A DNA stretch of 64,000 bases from the NCBI RefSeq assembly GCF_001942465.1, contig NZ_MKJY01000122.1, positions 1 to 64,000 on the forward strand. Reading direction: 5' to 3'. The notes beneath the pieces are model-generated. The model did no database searches and had not been told where the DNA came from. It saw nothing but the letters and a program-made list of their open reading frames with translations. Position numbers and translations under genes: made by a program. The stretch is from Actinomadura sp. CNU-125 (GTDB taxonomy: Bacteria; Actinomycetota; Actinomycetes; Streptosporangiales; Streptosporangiaceae). Positions 62,475 through 64,000 of this stretch are shown in pieces (position 1 is the stretch's first letter; each line of letters starts with the position of its first letter).

Positions 62475-63896
62475 GTGCCGGTTCGCCACGACCACTGGAT
62501 AGGCGGCAAGGACGAGCGGCCGGCGGGCGGCGCCTACCTGCCCACCGTCGACCCCGCGACGCGGGAGCCGGGCGACGAGATCGCGGCCGGTTCGGCGCCC
62601 GACGTCGAACGGGCGGTGGCGTCCGCCGTCCGGGCCCAGCCGGAGTGGGCGCGGCGGCCGGGGGCGGAACGGTCCGAGACGCTGCACCGGATCGGCGACG
62701 CGATCGAGGCGAACGCCGGTGAGCTGATGGAACTGGAGCGGGCGTGCACCGGCAAGACCCCGGCGCAGCTCCGCATGGAGGCCGACATGTCGGCCGCCTA
62801 CTTCCGGTACTACGCGGGCGTGCTGCGCGCCCACGGCGGGCGCACCATCGACCAGGGCGCCGGGCACCACACCTACACGCGGTTCGAGCCGTACGGGGTC
62901 ATCGCGGCGATCACCCCGTGGAACCTGCCGCTGAACCAGGCGTGCCGGGCGCTGGCCCCGGCGCTGGCCGCCGGGAACGCCGTCGTGGCGAAGCCGTCGG
63001 AGTTCACCTCGGCCTCGACGCTGCACCTGGCGCGGCTGGCCGCCGCGGCCGGACTCCCGGACGGCCTGCTCAACGTCGTGACCGGCACCGGGCCGGACGC
63101 GGGCGCGCCGCTGGCCGCGCACCCGGGCGTCCGGCGCATCACGTTCACCGGGTCGGTCGCCACGGGACGGCGCCTGGCCGGGCGTCGCCGCCGACCGGCT
63201 CGTCCCGGTGACGCTGGAGCTCGGCGGCAAGTCGCCCCTGGTGGTGTTCGCCGACGCGACCTCGACCGGGCGGTCGCCGCCGCCGTCGCGGCCGTCGCCA
63301 CCAACGCGGGGCAGGTGTGCTCGGCCACCGCCCGGCTGCTCATCGAGTCCTCCGTGCACGACGAGGTCGTCGCACGGATCGTCGACGCGGTCGGCGGGCT
63401 CGAACCCGGCACGGACTTCGGGCCGATCATCACCGAGGACCAGTTCCGCAAGGTCCTCGGGCACTTCGACGCGGCCCGCGCCGCCGGGCTGACACCGGTG
63501 ACGGGCGGGTCCGCGTACACGGACGGCGCGGCGGCGCGCGGCCGCTACATCCGCCCGACCGTCTACGCGGGGGTGCCGCCGTCCGCGCCGGTCGCGCGCG
63601 AGGAACTCTTCGGGCCCGTCCTGGTCACCATGCCGTTCACCGGCGAGGACGAGGCCCTCGCCAGGGCGAACGACACCGACTACGGGCTCGTCGCGGCCGT
63701 CTGGTCCGGCGACGTCGCCCGCGGCCTGCGCCTCGCCGAGCGGATCGACGCGGGCCAGGTGTCGGTGAACGGCGGCCCGCTCACCATCGAGACGCCGTTC
63801 GGCGGGTTCAAGGACAGCGGCCACGGACGCGAGAAAGGGATCGAGGCGCTGCACGAGTACGGGCAGACGAAGGCGATCAGCCTGTCGCTGGGCTGA
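62475..63896 (+). CDS. Aldehyde dehydrogenase with two compensating frame breaks
   Basis: From GTG 62475 (AAGGAGG upstream) about 474 residues. VIAAITPWNLPLNQACRALA, TFTGSVATGRRLAG, Cys in NAGQVCSATARLLIE, EELFGPVLVTMPF and ETPFGGFKDSGHGREKG are intact. Between about 63180 and 63255 the frame is displaced and reads as Arg-rich nonsense; in the adjacent frame the same bases give VPVTLELGGKSPLVVFADAT, the expected catalytic-Glu block. Two opposite single-base indels explain this. An NAD-dependent broad-substrate dehydrogenase, probably in the CoA/lipid island regulon. Confidence 0.85.
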   Translation: MPVRHDHWIGGKDERPAGGAYLPTVDPATREPGDEIAAGSAPDVERAVASAVRAQPEWARRPGAERSETLHRIGDAIEANAGELMELERACTGKTPAQLRMEADMSAAYFRYYAGVLRAHGGRTIDQGAGHHTYTRFEPYGVIAAITPWNLPLNQACRALAPALAAGNAVVAKPSEFTSASTLHLARLAAAAGLPDGLLNVVTGTGPDAGAPLAAHPGVRRITFTGSVATGRRLAGRRRRPARPGDAGARRQVAPGGVRRRDLDRAVAAAVAAVATNAGQVCSATARLLIESSVHDEVVARIVDAVGGLEPGTDFGPIITEDQFRKVLGHFDAARAAGLTPVTGGSAYTDGAAARGRYIRPTVYAGVPPSAPVAREELFGPVLVTMPFTGEDEALARANDTDYGLVAAVWSGDVARGLRLAERIDAGQVSVNGGPLTIETPFGGFKDSGHGREKGIEALHEYGQTKAISLSLG

Positions 63897-63929
63897 GCGC
63901 GCGGCGTCCCGGCGTGGGAACCTGGTGGG

Positions 63930-64000
63930 GTGACGTCGTCCGGTGACAGGTCCAGTGACAGGTTCGGCGACGGCCGCCGGGTGATGGGACGGCCGCGCGT
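63930..64000 (+). CDS. Possible start of a TetR-type gene, cut by right edge
   Basis: From GTG 63930 a frame reads MTSSGDRSSDRFGDGRRVMG then RPRV to the end of the window. 'MGRPRV' is a common opening of TetR-type regulators. Only 23 codons are visible, so this is a weak call. Confidence 0.3.
   Translation, partial: MTSSGDRSSDRFGDGRRVMGRPR

Noticed and set aside
1..64000. CRISPR array, tRNA or rRNA genes
   Set aside because: No regularly spaced repeats with unique spacers were seen, and no tRNA or rRNA sequence was recognised on either strand by eye.

Overview
The window is very GC-rich throughout and reads as chromosome of a filamentous-type actinomycete. Lineage clues are a SARP/BTAD regulator, a mycothiol-dependent maleylpyruvate isomerase-type enzyme, an F420-type LLM oxidoreductase and a Ddn-type nitroreductase. 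The general character resembles Actinomadura and relatives, but the genus cannot be fixed from sequence alone. No rRNA, tRNA, CRISPR array, transposase or phage gene was seen. About twenty otherwise normal genes carry one or more single-base frame breaks at GC runs. I read most of these as base-calling or assembly indels rather than real pseudogenes and report each gene across its breaks.

Layout. 1-9.7 kb: a PcfJ-like protein cut by the window edge; a TetR-controlled unit (TetR facing a RibD/DHFR-like protein, an alpha/beta hydrolase and a DUF4287 protein) with two copies of one operator; a poorly defined gene beside a cyclic-nucleotide-binding remnant; an Imm32-like protein; a BCCT transporter; a haloacetate-dehalogenase-type hydrolase. 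9.7-14.9 kb: a SARP regulator, a SnoaL-like protein, then archease and RtcB (tRNA/RNA ligase pair) facing each other across a 26-bp perfect inverted repeat.

14.9-43.6 kb is a large catabolic island of several operons. (a) 21.8 to 15 kb, minus strand: aldehyde dehydrogenase, LhgO-like 2-hydroxyacid oxidase, amidohydrolase, TPP-dependent decarboxylase and Ldh-type 2-hydroxyacid dehydrogenase, a set resembling the mandelate pathway. (b) 22.5-28 kb, plus strand: an oligopeptide/nickel-type ABC importer with a permease-ATPase fusion. (c) 34 to 28.1 kb, minus strand: an extradiol-dioxygenase-like VOC protein, aldehyde dehydrogenase, fumarylacetoacetate-hydrolase-family enzyme, second VOC protein, alpha/beta hydrolase, GlcG/HbpS-like protein and MetE-like protein, i.e. 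a meta-cleavage-like pathway. (d) LysR, carboxymuconolactone-decarboxylase-like and cupin genes. (e) a two-subunit CoA transferase with an IclR regulator. (f) a complete gentisate pathway (FAD hydroxylase, mycothiol-dependent isomerase, fumarylpyruvate hydrolase-type enzyme, gentisate dioxygenase) with a divergent IclR regulator.

43.7-46.8 kb holds a methyltransferase, a small secreted protein, about 1 kb without a convincing gene, and a DUF3068 membrane protein. 46.9-58.4 kb is a decaying lipid/CoA-ester island. Intact genes (thioesterase, FadR-type GntR, SDR, LLM oxidoreductase, phosphotransferase, Ddn-like protein) alternate with remnants missing their middle or one end: acyl-CoA synthetase twice, crotonase twice, acyl-CoA dehydrogenase, SDR, SnoaL, TetR, GntR, and a TetR-amidohydrolase chimera. 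Short A+T-rich islands with related TATA/GTATTC motifs sit at gene starts here. 58.4-64 kb: a FAD oxidoreductase, a membrane protein, a cytochrome-b/molybdopterin oxidoreductase fusion, a FluC fluoride-channel pair behind a candidate fluoride riboswitch, an aldehyde dehydrogenase, and the first codons of a possible TetR gene at the right edge.
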